Below, one piece after another: positions 1-8,290 of a DNA stretch of 64,000 bases. Source of the DNA: Subtercola sp. (lineage in GTDB: Bacteria; Actinomycetota; Actinomycetes; Actinomycetales; Microbacteriaceae); assembly GCA_025463765.1 (NCBI GenBank), contig JAODBC010000092.1:16390-80389 (forward strand). Reading direction: 5' to 3'. Made by a program: the position numbers and the translations under genes. Numbering within the stretch: position 1 is the first letter of the stretch; each line of letters begins with the position of its first letter. The notes under the pieces are model-generated. The model saw nothing but the letters and a program-made list of their open reading frames with translations. It searched no databases and was not told the origin of the DNA.

Positions 1-279
1 GCGGCCGAGTACCACGAAGACGGCGTGCTGTGGACTCCGCGCGCCTTCGCCGGGGCGGGCGGGGCCTCGTCGCTGCTCGTCGGCTCTCCTGAGACCATCG
101 CGAAGACACTGGTCAAGTACGTCGAGCTGGGGGCCGATATTATCTCGCTGCCGTCGTTGGGCGATATCGGCGAATCGATCGACACCGGGCGGTACATCAT
201 CCCCTTGGTGCATGAAGAGGTGGCGCGTCGCGGCATCGATCTCGACGCCGCATGGGAGCCCGCCGCGCTCGCCTCGTAG
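1..279 (+). CDS. LLM-class flavin-dependent oxidoreductase, C-terminal fragment (5' end outside window)
   Basis: The frame is open from the first base and stops with TAG at 277-279, so only about the last 92 residues are present. A loop reading GSPETIAK followed by a helix rich in leucine and isoleucine is typical of the C-terminal part of luciferase-like (LLM) flavin or F420 oxidoreductases, where it closes the barrel. The catalytic and flavin-binding part lies outside the window, so substrate and cofactor cannot be judged. The next gene on the same strand, 70 bp downstream, is also LLM-type, which supports the assignment. The family call is moderately secure and the function unknown. Confidence 0.55.
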   Translation, partial: AAEYHEDGVLWTPRAFAGAGGASSLLVGSPETIAKTLVKYVELGADIISLPSLGDIGESIDTGRYIIPLVHEEVARRGIDLDAAWEPAALAS

Positions 280-349
280 CCTTCCTGACTTGGTTAGGCC
301 GGGGCTCGGGCACCGGCTCGAGGCCCGGCGAGCGTGACATCATGAAAAG

Positions 350-1201
350 ATGGATGCAACGAAAACGAACCTGACCGGCCAGTTCGGCGTGTGGCGCAGA
401 AGCTCCGACATCGACGGGCCGCTCGCCCGGTCGGTAGAACAGCTGGGCTTCGGCTCGTTGTGGCTGGGCGGGGCTCCGGCCGACTTCGAAGCTCTGGTAC
501 TCGAAGTGCTCGACGCGACCGAGACGCTCACCGTCGCGACCGGAATCGCGAACATCTTCAAGACCGAACCGGCCGCTGCCGCTGAGAGCTATCGGCGCAT
601 CGATGCCGCGCATCCGGGGCGGTTTCTGCTCGGCCTAGGGCCGGGGCACCGCGAATCCGTCGGCCCCGGTGCCGCAAAGCCGTACACCGCGCTGACCGAG
701 TACCTCGACCGGCTCGACGCCCTCGGGTTCGATCGTGACCGCATCGTTCTCGCTGCCCTCGGGCCGCGCGTGCTCGAGTTGGCCCGCGAACGAACGGCGG
801 GCGCCCACCCGTACCTGGTCACCCCCGAACACACAGCGGATGCCTGGCAGCTGCTCGGCCCGACCTCCCTGCTCGTTCCCGAGCAGCACGTCATTCTCGA
901 AGAGAACCCGGTGACTGCCCGCGCCGCGGCCCGCGCCGCCCTCGCCATGTACCTGGGATTAGTGAATTACCGCCGCAGCTGGCTTCGGCTCGGTTTCACC
1001 GAAGCCGACCTCGAAGGCGGTGGTAGTGACCGGTTCGTCGACGAGGTCGTGGCGCACGGCTCGCCCGCCGACGTCGCCGCCGCGCTGCGTGCGCACGTCG
1101 ACGCCGGCGCCGACCAGGTGCTCGCCCAAGTCATCGGCGAGGGCTCGCCCCTGCCCGCGCTCACCGCCATCAGCGAGACGCTCGGGCTCGCGCGCCGCTG
1201 A
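350..1201 (+). CDS. LLM-class F420-dependent oxidoreductase
   Basis: This 283-residue protein looks like a complete luciferase-like TIM-barrel oxidoreductase of the small actinobacterial F420-type family. Near the N-terminus GFGSLWLGG, then the segments VATGIANIF and RFLLGLGPGH, match the successive beta strands and the glycine-rich cofactor loop of that family. The C-terminus keeps an ADQVLAQV strand. Members usually move hydride to or from F420 on small molecules, but the substrate is unknown. The first ATG at 350 is used; a second in-frame ATG does not follow closely enough to prefer. It may share a transcript with the partial LLM gene upstream. It converges on the XRE regulator at 1377-2231. 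Confidence 0.8.
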   Translation: MDATKTNLTGQFGVWRRSSDIDGPLARSVEQLGFGSLWLGGAPADFEALVLEVLDATETLTVATGIANIFKTEPAAAAESYRRIDAAHPGRFLLGLGPGHRESVGPGAAKPYTALTEYLDRLDALGFDRDRIVLAALGPRVLELARERTAGAHPYLVTPEHTADAWQLLGPTSLLVPEQHVILEENPVTARAAARAALAMYLGLVNYRRSWLRLGFTEADLEGGGSDRFVDEVVAHGSPADVAAALRAHVDAGADQVLAQVIGEGSPLPALTAISETLGLARR

Positions 1202-1283
1202 GCAGCGCCGCCTTCTCGCCAACCGCGCTCGCCAACTCCGCTCGCCGGCCGCGCTCGCCAACCCCGCTCCCCAACCACGCGGT

Positions 1284-1333
1284 GGTTGCGCAAAAGCACT
1301 TCTGTGCGCCTCGGAAGGTGCCTTCGCGCAACC
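1284..1333. terminator. Imperfect inverted repeat between convergent genes, probable bidirectional terminator
   Basis: GGTTGCGC at 1284-1291 is the exact reverse complement of GCGCAACC at 1326-1333. The inner arms continue to pair with a few purine transitions. It lies between two convergent genes (ends 1201 and 1377), where a bidirectional terminator is expected. The flank 1215-1275 holds short direct copies of a CGCTCGCCAAC motif. A palindrome with a related TTGCG/AAAAG core occurs at 53853-53910. Confidence 0.45.
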
Positions 1334-1376
1334 CCGGCGCCGAGTGCGCGCGGCGGGCGGGCGGGCGTGAAGACGG

Positions 1377-2231
1377 TTAGGGGCTCGGGGTCGGGTGGGC
1401 AACCCTCGACGCCGGCAGCGCCGCCGAGGCGAGCAGCGCGAGCTTGTCGGCGCTCTCGCTGCCCGGTTCGGCGTGATGGATGACGAGCACCATGCCCTCG
1501 GTGCCGCTGATGGCGAGCTTCTCGCGGTCGAGAAGCAGCTCACCGACCTCGGGGTGACTGAAACGCATCGGCGCACCCTTGCGGCTGCCGACCTCGTGGC
1601 GGGCCCACAGCTGCCGAAAACGCGGGCTCGCGATAGAGAGCTCGCCCACGAGCTCGACGAACCGGGGGTCGTCGGTGTCGGTGCCCATTGACTGACGAAA
1701 GCCGGCGACGAGGTTTCTGGTGGCGGGCTCCCAGTCGGTGTAGAGCTCTTGCTCAGCCGGCTCGAGGAAGAAATCGAGGAGCCGGTTTCTGCCCACGACG
1801 AGCCGCGGCGACAGCGCGGTCGCCAGCGCGTTCGCAGCCAGCACGTCGAGATAACGACCCTCGACGAAAGCCGGCACCTGCAGGCTGTCGACCAGCCGCA
1901 CGATGGTCGGCGAAACCGCCTCCTTTCGGGGCCGGCGGCGCGCCTGTCGCGGCCGAGCAGCGCCCAAGGTCAGCAGATAGTCGCGGGTATCGCCCTCGAG
2001 CTGCAGCACACGCGCGATCGATTCGAGCACCTGCATCGACGGGTTTCGGTCGCGGCCCTGCTCGAGCCTGAGGTAGTACTCGGCGCTGATGCCCGAGAGC
2101 ATCGCCACTTCTTCGCGCCGCAGGCCCGGCACCCGCCGCATGCCGAGCACGGGGATGCCCGCCTGCTCGGGCGTGACGAGCTCGCGCCGGGCACGGAGAT
2201 ACTCGCCGAGCAGGTTCTGTCGATCATCCAT
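1377..2231 (-). CDS. XRE-family transcriptional regulator with MmyB-like C-terminal domain
   Basis: The start chosen is the ATG at 2231 (protein begins MDDRQNLLGEYL), giving 284 residues; an open frame upstream of it shows no family similarity. Residues 10-70 form a Cro/C1-type helix-turn-helix with the RREEVAMLSGIS and YYLRLEQGRD signatures. The remainder, with conserved stretches such as NRLLDFF and LSIASPRFRQLWARHEV, matches the MmyB-like ligand-binding domain of actinobacterial regulators, which is thought to bind fatty acid or lipid-like ligands. Many such regulators act on neighbouring oxidoreductase or SDR genes, so the divergent mhuD gene (106 bp away) or the LLM genes are possible targets. 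That is inference. Confidence 0.85.
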   Translation of the reverse strand: MDDRQNLLGEYLRARRELVTPEQAGIPVLGMRRVPGLRREEVAMLSGISAEYYLRLEQGRDRNPSMQVLESIARVLQLEGDTRDYLLTLGAARPRQARRRPRKEAVSPTIVRLVDSLQVPAFVEGRYLDVLAANALATALSPRLVVGRNRLLDFFLEPAEQELYTDWEPATRNLVAGFRQSMGTDTDDPRFVELVGELSIASPRFRQLWARHEVGSRKGAPMRFSHPEVGELLLDREKLAISGTEGMVLVIHHAEPGSESADKLALLASAALPASRVAHPTPSP

Positions 2232-2336
2232 CACCCCACCGTAGGCCGGTTGGCCTGGCCTACCCCTGTCTCTGCGAGTACCAGTATCGCCGGGGGCTGG
2301 TTCGGAGTGCCCAGGCGACAGAGATAGCCTTTTTGT

Positions 2337-2660
2337 ATGACCGTAATCAAGATCAACGCCATCACCGTTCCCGCCGACAGCGGAGACGAGCTCGCCAAGC
2401 GCTTCGCCTCCCGCGCAGGCGCCGTCGACGGGCAATCCGGGTTCGAGGGTTTCGAACTGCTGAAGCCAGTGGATGACCGCACCACCTGGCTCGTCGTCAC
2501 CCGGTGGAGCGACGATGAGTCCTTCCAGGCCTGGGTGAACTCCCCCGCCTTCGGCCACGGCCACCGCAGCGAGGCCGAGCGCTCCGGCCAGCCGGCTCCG
2601 GCCCACGTGGGCGTGAGCAGCGAACTCTGGTCGTACGAGGTCGCGGGCGGCTCGAACTAG
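2337..2660 (+). CDS. mhuD: Heme-degrading monooxygenase, MhuD-like
   Basis: This 107-residue protein is a single ABM-fold domain, and its N-terminus MTVIKINAITVPA closely follows Mycobacterium MhuD. Family active-site residues are in place: Asn7, Trp66, and histidines at 74 and 76 close to the axial heme ligand position 75. MhuD dimers open heme with ferrous iron release and mycobilin products, in the cytoplasm. No heme importer is adjacent, so it may serve recycling or stress-related heme turnover. Divergent from the XRE regulator, and its stop overlaps the convergent kinase stop by 4 bp. A closely related antibiotic-biosynthesis monooxygenase is the alternative, but the residue match favours heme. 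Confidence 0.8.
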   Translation: MTVIKINAITVPADSGDELAKRFASRAGAVDGQSGFEGFELLKPVDDRTTWLVVTRWSDDESFQAWVNSPAFGHGHRSEAERSGQPAPAHVGVSSELWSYEVAGGSN

Positions 2661-4063
2661 CGCCTGTTCTGACCTGGCGGGTTAGTGAAGGCCGGAACCG
2701 TCATTTCGACGGTGGGCTGTAGCGTCAGCTGGCGCATCTCCAGCTGACTCATGATCAGGGCTGCGAGGTCTTCGAGATTGACGATCTCTGCCTCGGTGAC
2801 CTCTCCCGGCAGAAAATCGAACACGCTCAAGGTGCCGATCACGTCTCCGGTTCTTCTTCGCAGCGGAACGCCGACGTAAAATCGCAGGCCGAGCGGCCCG
2901 GTGACGAGAGGGTTGTCTTTCGTTCGTTCATCCACTCGCCCATCGAGAACGACGACCGGTTCGTCACTCGGCAGGGGCGCGAGGGTGAGATCCACAGCCT
3001 GGGCAATCGCGTCGACGGCCGGCCCGTAGTGCGAGGCGAACCACGTGCGATCGTGGTCGATGATGCTCACGATGGCAATCGGAGCCGAGAACAGGCGGGC
3101 AGCCAGTGCGGTGACCCGATCGAGAGCTTCGCCTGGCAGTGTGTCGACGGTTTCGAATCGGGCTTTGGCCAGCGCTCTCGACGTCTCGCTTTCGAAGAGG
3201 GTCGCTGCGCTGTGCCTGCCGCTCTCGGCGATGACGACTTGCTTGAGAGCGGCGACGAGTTCGTGCCTGATAGGCCGGTTCAGCGGATCGCGGGCGGTGA
3301 GCGCCGAGAGCAGGCGCCGCCAGATCTCGGGCAGGTCTGCCGGGATGACCGGGTCTCGCTCGAGGCGGGCAATAGCCGATTCGACCACACTGCCGGGAAA
3401 CTCGAGGTGCCGGGTGAAACATTCGAGCAACACGAGGCCAAGCGAATACACATCGGTCGGCGCGCCCACCGATCGCCCGGAGGCCTGCTCGGGGCTGAGG
3501 TAGGCAGCCGTGCCCGTGGTTGCGCCCTCGGCCGTGAGCCTGGCCGTGTCATCGGCCAAAGCGATGCCGAAGTCGGTCAGCTTCGCCCGAGCCCGCACCG
3601 AACCGTCGCGATAGTCGACGAGCAGAATGTTGGAGGGCTTGATGTCGCGGTGAACGACGTTTCTGGCATGAATGTAATCGAGGGCTTCGGCGATGTCGTA
3701 GCCGATTTCTGCGATGTGTCGGGCAGAGAGCCGTGCGCCGCTGGCGAGAAACCGGTGCAAGTCGTCACCCTGCACCAGCGCCATGACGAGATACCTATTC
3801 GCCCGGCCGAATTCGTCGTGTTGTGCACCGGCATCGAACAGCTGAACCAATGCGTGGTGGTCGAGGGCCGCCAGCACAGCCAGCTCCCCGTCGACACGAG
3901 CCGACTGCGCCGACTCGGTGTGAAAGAGCTTGACCGCCACATCACGACCGAGCGCCTCGTCTCGAGCCCGGAACACGGCGGCCATGCCGCCGTGCCCGAT
4001 GGGCTCGAGCAATCTGTATCGGTCACCGAGCATGGTGCCGGGCGGCTGTGCCGGGTCGGTCAT
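2657..4063 (-). CDS. Serine/threonine protein kinase with C-terminal GAF domain
   Basis: From the ATG at 4063 the product is 468 residues. The kinase domain has a glycine-rich loop GHGGMAAV (about 23-30), Lys45 in VAVKLF, the catalytic loop HRDIKPSN with Asp140, DFG at 164-166 and a GTAAYLSPEQ activation segment, so it should be active. After a linker, residues about 310-460 form a GAF domain (ITS of SAPIAIVSIID, then VGVPLRRRTGDVIGTLSVFD), a sensor fold for small ligands or redox state. No membrane segment is visible, so it is probably cytosolic, unlike PknB. It ends 4 bp into mhuD and starts upstream of small membrane genes. Signal and substrates unknown. Confidence 0.88.
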   Translation of the reverse strand: MTDPAQPPGTMLGDRYRLLEPIGHGGMAAVFRARDEALGRDVAVKLFHTESAQSARVDGELAVLAALDHHALVQLFDAGAQHDEFGRANRYLVMALVQGDDLHRFLASGARLSARHIAEIGYDIAEALDYIHARNVVHRDIKPSNILLVDYRDGSVRARAKLTDFGIALADDTARLTAEGATTGTAAYLSPEQASGRSVGAPTDVYSLGLVLLECFTRHLEFPGSVVESAIARLERDPVIPADLPEIWRRLLSALTARDPLNRPIRHELVAALKQVVIAESGRHSAATLFESETSRALAKARFETVDTLPGEALDRVTALAARLFSAPIAIVSIIDHDRTWFASHYGPAVDAIAQAVDLTLAPLPSDEPVVVLDGRVDERTKDNPLVTGPLGLRFYVGVPLRRRTGDVIGTLSVFDFLPGEVTEAEIVNLEDLAALIMSQLEMRQLTLQPTVEMTVPAFTNPPGQNRR

Positions 4064-4125
4064 TGATCTCAAAGCCCATCGATCGTGCGCCGACACTCGG
4101 TGGGCAGAAGCTGGCTGGAAGGTGT

Positions 4126-4383
4126 TCAGACAAGCGGGTCGTCGCGGTCGACGGTGCGTCTTGACACGCTCTCACCGCTGACCGGGTCGACCGCAGACCG
4201 CGTCGTCATGGTGGTCTGCCGGCGACGTGTCATGAGCACGATGCCCAGAATGATGCCGAGCACTCCTGCTGCCATCAGGATGTACCCCACGAGTTGCAGG
4301 TCGATCCACGAGACCTGAATGTTCACGGCGAACGCGAGGATCGCGCCGATGACGAATAAGACGATGCCTGATCCGAGACTCAT
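4126..4383 (-). CDS. DUF6458-family small membrane protein
   Basis: An 85-residue protein starting MSLGSGIVLFVIGAILAFAV, with two hydrophobic helices (about 5-23 and 30-49) followed by a short basic, then polar tail. This layout and sequence are characteristic of the actinobacterial DUF6458 family, whose function is unknown. It lies in the same direction as the next small membrane gene at 4428 and 63 bp upstream of the GAF kinase, so the three may form one transcript. The tail contains several Thr and Ser residues that could be kinase targets; that is speculation. Confidence 0.75.
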   Translation of the reverse strand: MSLGSGIVLFVIGAILAFAVNIQVSWIDLQLVGYILMAAGVLGIILGIVLMTRRRQTTMTTRSAVDPVSGESVSRRTVDRDDPLV

Positions 4384-4427
4384 ATTCCTGCTTCTTTCTC
4401 GATGTCGAAGTGATACGGGTGGCGCCG

Positions 4428-4592
4428 TCAGACGCGACGATTGCCGGTGATGAACCGCAGCAAGAAGACGATCAGAGCGATGACGAGCAGTACGACACCC
4501 ACCCAGATCAGAAAGCTCAGAGACGAGGAGATGCCGCCGGTGATCAGCAGCACGATCGCGATAATGGCGATGATCGCTACAAGGATGTTCAT
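4428..4592 (-). CDS. Small two-helix membrane protein
   Basis: The start at 4592 (MNILVAIIAIIAIVLL) gives 54 residues, almost all in two transmembrane helices separated by a short Gly/Ser turn and ending with a basic NRRV tail. An upstream in-frame ATG at 4664 would add 24 hydrophilic residues in front of the first helix and is less likely; an AATGAGGTA stretch precedes the chosen ATG. Similar short hydrophobic proteins are common next to DUF6458 genes in actinobacteria. No function can be assigned. Confidence 0.6.
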   Translation of the reverse strand: MNILVAIIAIIAIVLLITGGISSSLSFLIWVGVVLLVIALIVFLLRFITGNRRV

Positions 4593-4735
4593 GGGTAGTA
4601 CCTCATTCTCGGGTGACTCGCGAAGGCGCGAGTTCGATAAAAGCGGCTCTCGGGCGAGAGTCAAACGATGCTAACAACTAGTTCATTGGTCTAGCAATCG
4701 GGTTGACAACCGTCGCTGACCTGTGCCACGCGCGT

Positions 4736-5248
4736 TTATGTGGCCGAGCCGATGCGGTCGACGGTTTCGCGCATCATCGTCAAGAACCGAGTGACGACGC
4801 GAGCCTCCTCGACCGAAAGAGTCTGAATGGCGGCCGCCATGCTGTTCTGCGCGATGGCCAGCATCGGCCCGGTGTCTCCCTCGGCGGCCGGTGTCGGAAC
4901 GATCTCGCTCGACCTTCGGTCGGCCATGTTCTCGCGGCGCTCGATGAACCCGCCCGACTCCAGGCGCCGCAACAAAACGCTCGTCGAAGCGCTCGAAATG
5001 CCGAGGTACCGCGTGATGTCTTTCGACGCAACCGGATGCCCGCCGGCCCGCTGATCGAGAATAAACCGCAGCGCCAAGAGGTCGTTCTCCCCCAGCCCCA
5101 TGGCCGTTCCGGTTCGGCGACGCATAGCAGCCTCGGCCGCCCGATACATGTGCAACGCCTCGAGCACATGAGATTCCTCGGGCACGTTCTCAGCGGCTGG
5201 GTTAGAGTCTGCTCTGACGAGATCGCTGAAGTCGAAGGAATCAGTCAC
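4736..5248 (-). CDS. MarR-family transcriptional regulator
   Basis: The likely start is the GTG at 5248 (VTDSFDFSDLVRAD), giving 170 residues; no in-frame ATG exists nearer the domain. Residues about 60-150 form a MarR winged helix: the recognition helix is in ITRYLGISSASTSVLLRRLE and the wing in GGFIERRENMADRR. MarR proteins bind DNA as dimers and release on binding phenolic or oxidant ligands. It is divergent from the Ser/Thr kinase at 5342, with a palindrome between them that is the obvious operator. The target is therefore probably itself and the kinase. Confidence 0.85.
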   Translation of the reverse strand: MTDSFDFSDLVRADSNPAAENVPEESHVLEALHMYRAAEAAMRRRTGTAMGLGENDLLALRFILDQRAGGHPVASKDITRYLGISSASTSVLLRRLESGGFIERRENMADRRSSEIVPTPAAEGDTGPMLAIAQNSMAAAIQTLSVEEARVVTRFLTMMRETVDRIGSAT

Positions 5249-5256
5249 AGCATCTA

Positions 5257-5267
5257 GTGTCTGACAC
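5257..5267. promoter_or_regulatory. Palindrome between MarR gene and divergent kinase, candidate operator
   Basis: GTGTC-T-GACAC is a perfect 5-bp inverted repeat around one base, 9 bp upstream of the marR start codon and 75 bp before the kinase start. Short perfect palindromes in divergent MarR promoters are commonly the regulator's binding site. No experimental link; the flanking TTGTTAG and GGCTAGC words also occur, in changed order, near 4670-4695. Confidence 0.4.
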
Positions 5268-5341
5268 GTTTTGTTAGTTTGGCTAGCGAACCTCGCCATA
5301 CCCAGCAAGAAACAAGCTTCGAGGGCCACGAGGAGGCAACG

Positions 5342-6796
5342 GTGTCTGACGGCGACACACTGATCGGCCGAACACTCGAGGGCCGGTACACCGTGAACGC
5401 CCGAATCGGTTCCGGCGGTATGTCTAGCGTCTACGAAGCCCTCGACACCCAGCTCGGCCGCAAGGTCGCCGTGAAGATCTTCAACCCCGGCGAAGCGCGC
5501 GACGACGACCGCCGCCGCAGCGAGGTCGACGTTCTCGCCCGCCTGAACCACCCGAATCTCGTCACCATGTACGACGCGCATCTCGCCTCCGGTGGCTCGA
5601 CTGTTCCGAGCTTTCTGGTGATGGAACTCATCACAGGGCCAGACCTGCGATCCACTCTCGACCATGGTGCGCTGCGCGGCGCCATCGCGGCCCAGATCAC
5701 GACCGACATCGCCGAGGCACTCGCTGCCATGCACGCTCAGGGCATCGTGCACCGCGACTTGAAGCCGGCGAACATCCTCTTATCGCCGACCGGCCTGCCC
5801 GAGCCGGCCTACCGCGCCAAGCTCGCCGACTTCGGCATTGCGCACCTCGTCGGCACCGATCGAATGACCACAGTCGGAACCATCGTCGGCACGGCCTCGT
5901 ATCTCAGCCCCGAGCAGGCCGCAGGCGCGGCTCCGGGCCCAGAGGCCGACATCTACGCCCTCGGCCTTGTCGTTCTCGAGGGCCTCACCGGCCACCGCGA
6001 ATACCCGGGCACGGTCATCGAATCGATGAGCGCCCGCGCATCGCGAGACCCCGTGGTGAGCGACGACCTGCCGCCGAGCTGGGTCGCCCTCATCACGCAG
6101 ATGACCGCGCGTGCTCCGGATGCCCGGCCCACCGCCCTCGAGGTCGCCACGCGCTCGCGCGACATCACCGCCGATCTCGCCTCTTGGCAACCGCCGGCCG
6201 GCTCGTCCGATCCCGACCCGGCAGCAGCCTCGGCCACGACCGTGGCGACCGCCGGGGCCACGGGTGCGGCAACGGCCGCAATGCTGCCACCGACCCGCAA
6301 GCTGCCCGTGTCGCCGACGCCGGTCGACACAGCCGGTGTCGCCACCGCCCAGACCACGGTGCTGAACGACGCCGCACCGGTCGCGACCCCGCCCCGCCGC
6401 CGCGCGCGGCCTGCGCTCATTGTCACAGGCGCGATCGTGCTGCTGGGCGCGGCCATCTGGGCCGGTGGCGCCCTGCTGCCTCAGGCGCTCGCTCCGGGCG
6501 CCGGTCAGCCGGCGCCCGTTCCCGTCGAGACCTCGGCGACGCCGAGCCCGGATTCGGGCACCACAACCGTCGTCGACCCGGCGGCGACAACGACCCCGAG
6601 CGACGACTCCGGCTCGACCCCACTACCCACCGAGACGCCCACCGCTGCCACCGCCTCCCCGACGGCGACGGCGACGGCGACGACGCCGCCCAGCCCGAGC
6701 ACGTCGCCCGCGCCTACCGGCAACGGGAACGGAAACGGGAACAACGGGAACGGAAACAACGGAAACGGAAACGGCAAGGGTAACGGCAAGGGCTGA
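5342..6796 (+). CDS. Membrane-anchored PknB-like serine/threonine kinase with extracellular repeat tail
   Basis: The GTG at 5342 is preferred over the TTG at 5279 because GAGGAGG sits 8 bp in front of it. The 484-residue product has an N-terminal kinase domain with GSGGMSSV loop, Lys45, HRDLKPAN with Asp139, DFG at 163-165 and a GTASYLSPEQ segment, all catalytic residues present. A Pro/Ala/Thr-rich linker leads to an arginine cluster and one transmembrane helix at about 358-380. The outside part has no PASTA domain but is Thr/Pro/Ser-rich and ends in tandem Asn-Gly and Lys-Gly repeats, perhaps a cell-wall spacer. Divergent from the MarR gene, which may control it. Confidence 0.9.
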   Translation: MSDGDTLIGRTLEGRYTVNARIGSGGMSSVYEALDTQLGRKVAVKIFNPGEARDDDRRRSEVDVLARLNHPNLVTMYDAHLASGGSTVPSFLVMELITGPDLRSTLDHGALRGAIAAQITTDIAEALAAMHAQGIVHRDLKPANILLSPTGLPEPAYRAKLADFGIAHLVGTDRMTTVGTIVGTASYLSPEQAAGAAPGPEADIYALGLVVLEGLTGHREYPGTVIESMSARASRDPVVSDDLPPSWVALITQMTARAPDARPTALEVATRSRDITADLASWQPPAGSSDPDPAAASATTVATAGATGAATAAMLPPTRKLPVSPTPVDTAGVATAQTTVLNDAAPVATPPRRRARPALIVTGAIVLLGAAIWAGGALLPQALAPGAGQPAPVPVETSATPSPDSGTTTVVDPAATTTPSDDSGSTPLPTETPTAATASPTATATATTPPSPSTSPAPTGNGNGNGNNGNGNNGNGNGKGNGKG

Positions 6797-6940
6797 GCCC
6801 GATCGTCACTCCAAACGCGGGGGCTCAATCAATCGAGAACTCGAATGTAGCCCCACGAAGCTCGCGACAGAATCTACGATCGGCATCGAACCCTCGACAT
6901 TCATGCCGCGCATCCGCCAACCGCCCCTCGAAAGATCACG

Positions 6941-7441
6941 ATGACTTCTTCGCCGACGCCGGCGCTGCGTACGCCATCTTCGCTCCCCTGGTGGGCACGA
7001 GCGCTCAGGCGGTTCGACATCGATATGCCGCTCGGGCTCGCTCAACCTCGGCTCTGGAGGTTTGTAGTGGCGACAATCGTGGCCGTCGGCCTGTCGTTGG
7101 CGGCCTGCGCCGTTCTGGCGCGAATCGGCATCACGATCTGGCCGTCGACGGCGGGCTACGACCACTTCCGTTTTGCCGATTACGCCAAGCTCACCATCAT
7201 CGGCGTGGTGCTGGCCTGCCTCGCGTGGCCTGTCATGTGCCTGCTCAGCTCTCGAGCGCGCCGACCGTTCTTCTGGCTCACGATCGTGGTCACCGTGGTC
7301 GGTCTCGCCCCTGACGTCTGGATCATCTATAAAGGCCAGCCGCTCGAGGCCGTCATGGTGCTCGTCGCCATGCACATTGCTCTCGCGCTCATCACCTACC
7401 CGGCACTCGTACTGATCTCCCCGCAGAGACCGCGACGCTGA
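6941..7441 (+). CDS. DUF6069-family membrane protein
   Basis: A 166-residue protein with a basic, Pro-rich N-terminus and four predicted transmembrane helices (about 41-63, 83-103, 107-127 and 132-155). Size and helix spacing match the actinobacterial DUF6069 family of uncharacterised integral membrane proteins. It follows the kinase by 145 bp on the same strand and may or may not share its transcript. No catalytic or binding motif is visible. Confidence 0.6.
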   Translation: MTSSPTPALRTPSSLPWWARALRRFDIDMPLGLAQPRLWRFVVATIVAVGLSLAACAVLARIGITIWPSTAGYDHFRFADYAKLTIIGVVLACLAWPVMCLLSSRARRPFFWLTIVVTVVGLAPDVWIIYKGQPLEAVMVLVAMHIALALITYPALVLISPQRPRR

Positions 7442-7463
7442 CACCGGGCTGAGAATGTCGTGG

Positions 7464-7482
7464 TGAGGTAAGGCTCGCCACG
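7464..7482. promoter_or_regulatory. Candidate IdeR/DtxR iron box upstream of the VIT transporter
   Basis: The 19 bases beginning TGAGGTAAGGCT agree with the IdeR/DtxR consensus at about 12 of 19 positions, with the left half nearly perfect and the right half weak. It is 37 bp upstream of the VIT-family transporter start, a sensible place for iron-dependent control. The core AGGCTCGCC is shared with a similar site at 47884. Weak evidence; hypothesis only. Confidence 0.25.
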
Positions 7483-7518
7483 CTGGCCCGGCTCACTGCA
7501 GGCGCCTATGGTGTGCAC

Positions 7519-8253
7519 ATGACTACTGAATCAGCGGGTTCGTCGACGCATGAACGGGCAGAGCCGCACGCAGGCAGCCTGGCCGGTCGTCTGAACTGGC
7601 TGCGCGCGGGCGTGCTCGGGGCGAACGACGGAATCGTCTCTGTCGCCGCGATCGTCGTGGGCGTCGCGAGCGCGAACGCACCTACCGCAGCAGTCGTCGC
7701 TGCGGGTTCGGCGGCCCTCGTGGGCGGCGCCATCTCGATGGCGCTCGGCGAATACGTCTCCGTCAGCAGCCAGCGCGACTCGCAGAACGCCTTGATAGAG
7801 AAGGAGCGAGCCGAACTTCACGACGACCCGGCGGGCGAACTGGATGAACTGACCGGCCTCTACCGCGCTCAGGGCTTGTCCGAGCAGACCGCCCGGCAGG
7901 TAGCGGTCGAACTGACGAAGAAAGATGCCCTCAAGGCGCACCTCGCCATGGAGCTGAACCTCGACGAGAACGATGTGGTCAGCCCCTGGGCTGCGGCTGG
8001 AGCATCCGCATTGTCGTTCATCGTCGGCGGAATTCTGCCTCTGTTGGCCATCCTGCTGCCACCAGAGTCGATTCGCGTTCCGCTCACCTTCGCCGTCGTC
8101 ATCGTCGCTCTCGCCGCGACCGGGGTGACGGGCGCGGTGCTCGGCGCAAGCCCTGTGGTTCGGGCGACTCTTCGCGTTGTCATCGGCGGGGCCCTGGCGC
8201 TGATCGCGACGTTCGTCATCGGTTCGCTTCTGGGCACCTCCGGCATCGGCTGA
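7519..8253 (+). CDS. VIT1/CCC1-family iron/manganese transporter
   Basis: The 244-residue protein begins at the ATG at 7519 (a GTG two codons upstream is possible). The motifs LRAGVLGANDGIVSVAAIVVG and GGAISMALGEYVSVSSQRD are the hallmark first two transmembrane helices of VIT1/CCC1 transporters, followed by a cytosolic acidic helical domain (LIEKERAEL, then GLSEQTARQVAVELTKKDAL) that binds metal, and three C-terminal helices. Plant and fungal relatives move Fe2+ or Mn2+ out of the cytoplasm in exchange for protons; in bacteria detoxifying export is the usual inference. A weak iron-box-like sequence precedes the gene. The two-component system follows 37 bp downstream. Confidence 0.88.
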   Translation: MTTESAGSSTHERAEPHAGSLAGRLNWLRAGVLGANDGIVSVAAIVVGVASANAPTAAVVAAGSAALVGGAISMALGEYVSVSSQRDSQNALIEKERAELHDDPAGELDELTGLYRAQGLSEQTARQVAVELTKKDALKAHLAMELNLDENDVVSPWAAAGASALSFIVGGILPLLAILLPPESIRVPLTFAVVIVALAATGVTGAVLGASPVVRATLRVVIGGALALIATFVIGSLLGTSGIG

Positions 8254-8290
8254 GCGAGCGGCTAGAAGCGAACGGGAGACGAAAAGAGCG

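Noticed and set aside
2280..2336. Possible iron box before mhuD
   Set aside because: Only a weak AGGC/GCCT pairing without the consensus spacing; not enough to report as a site.
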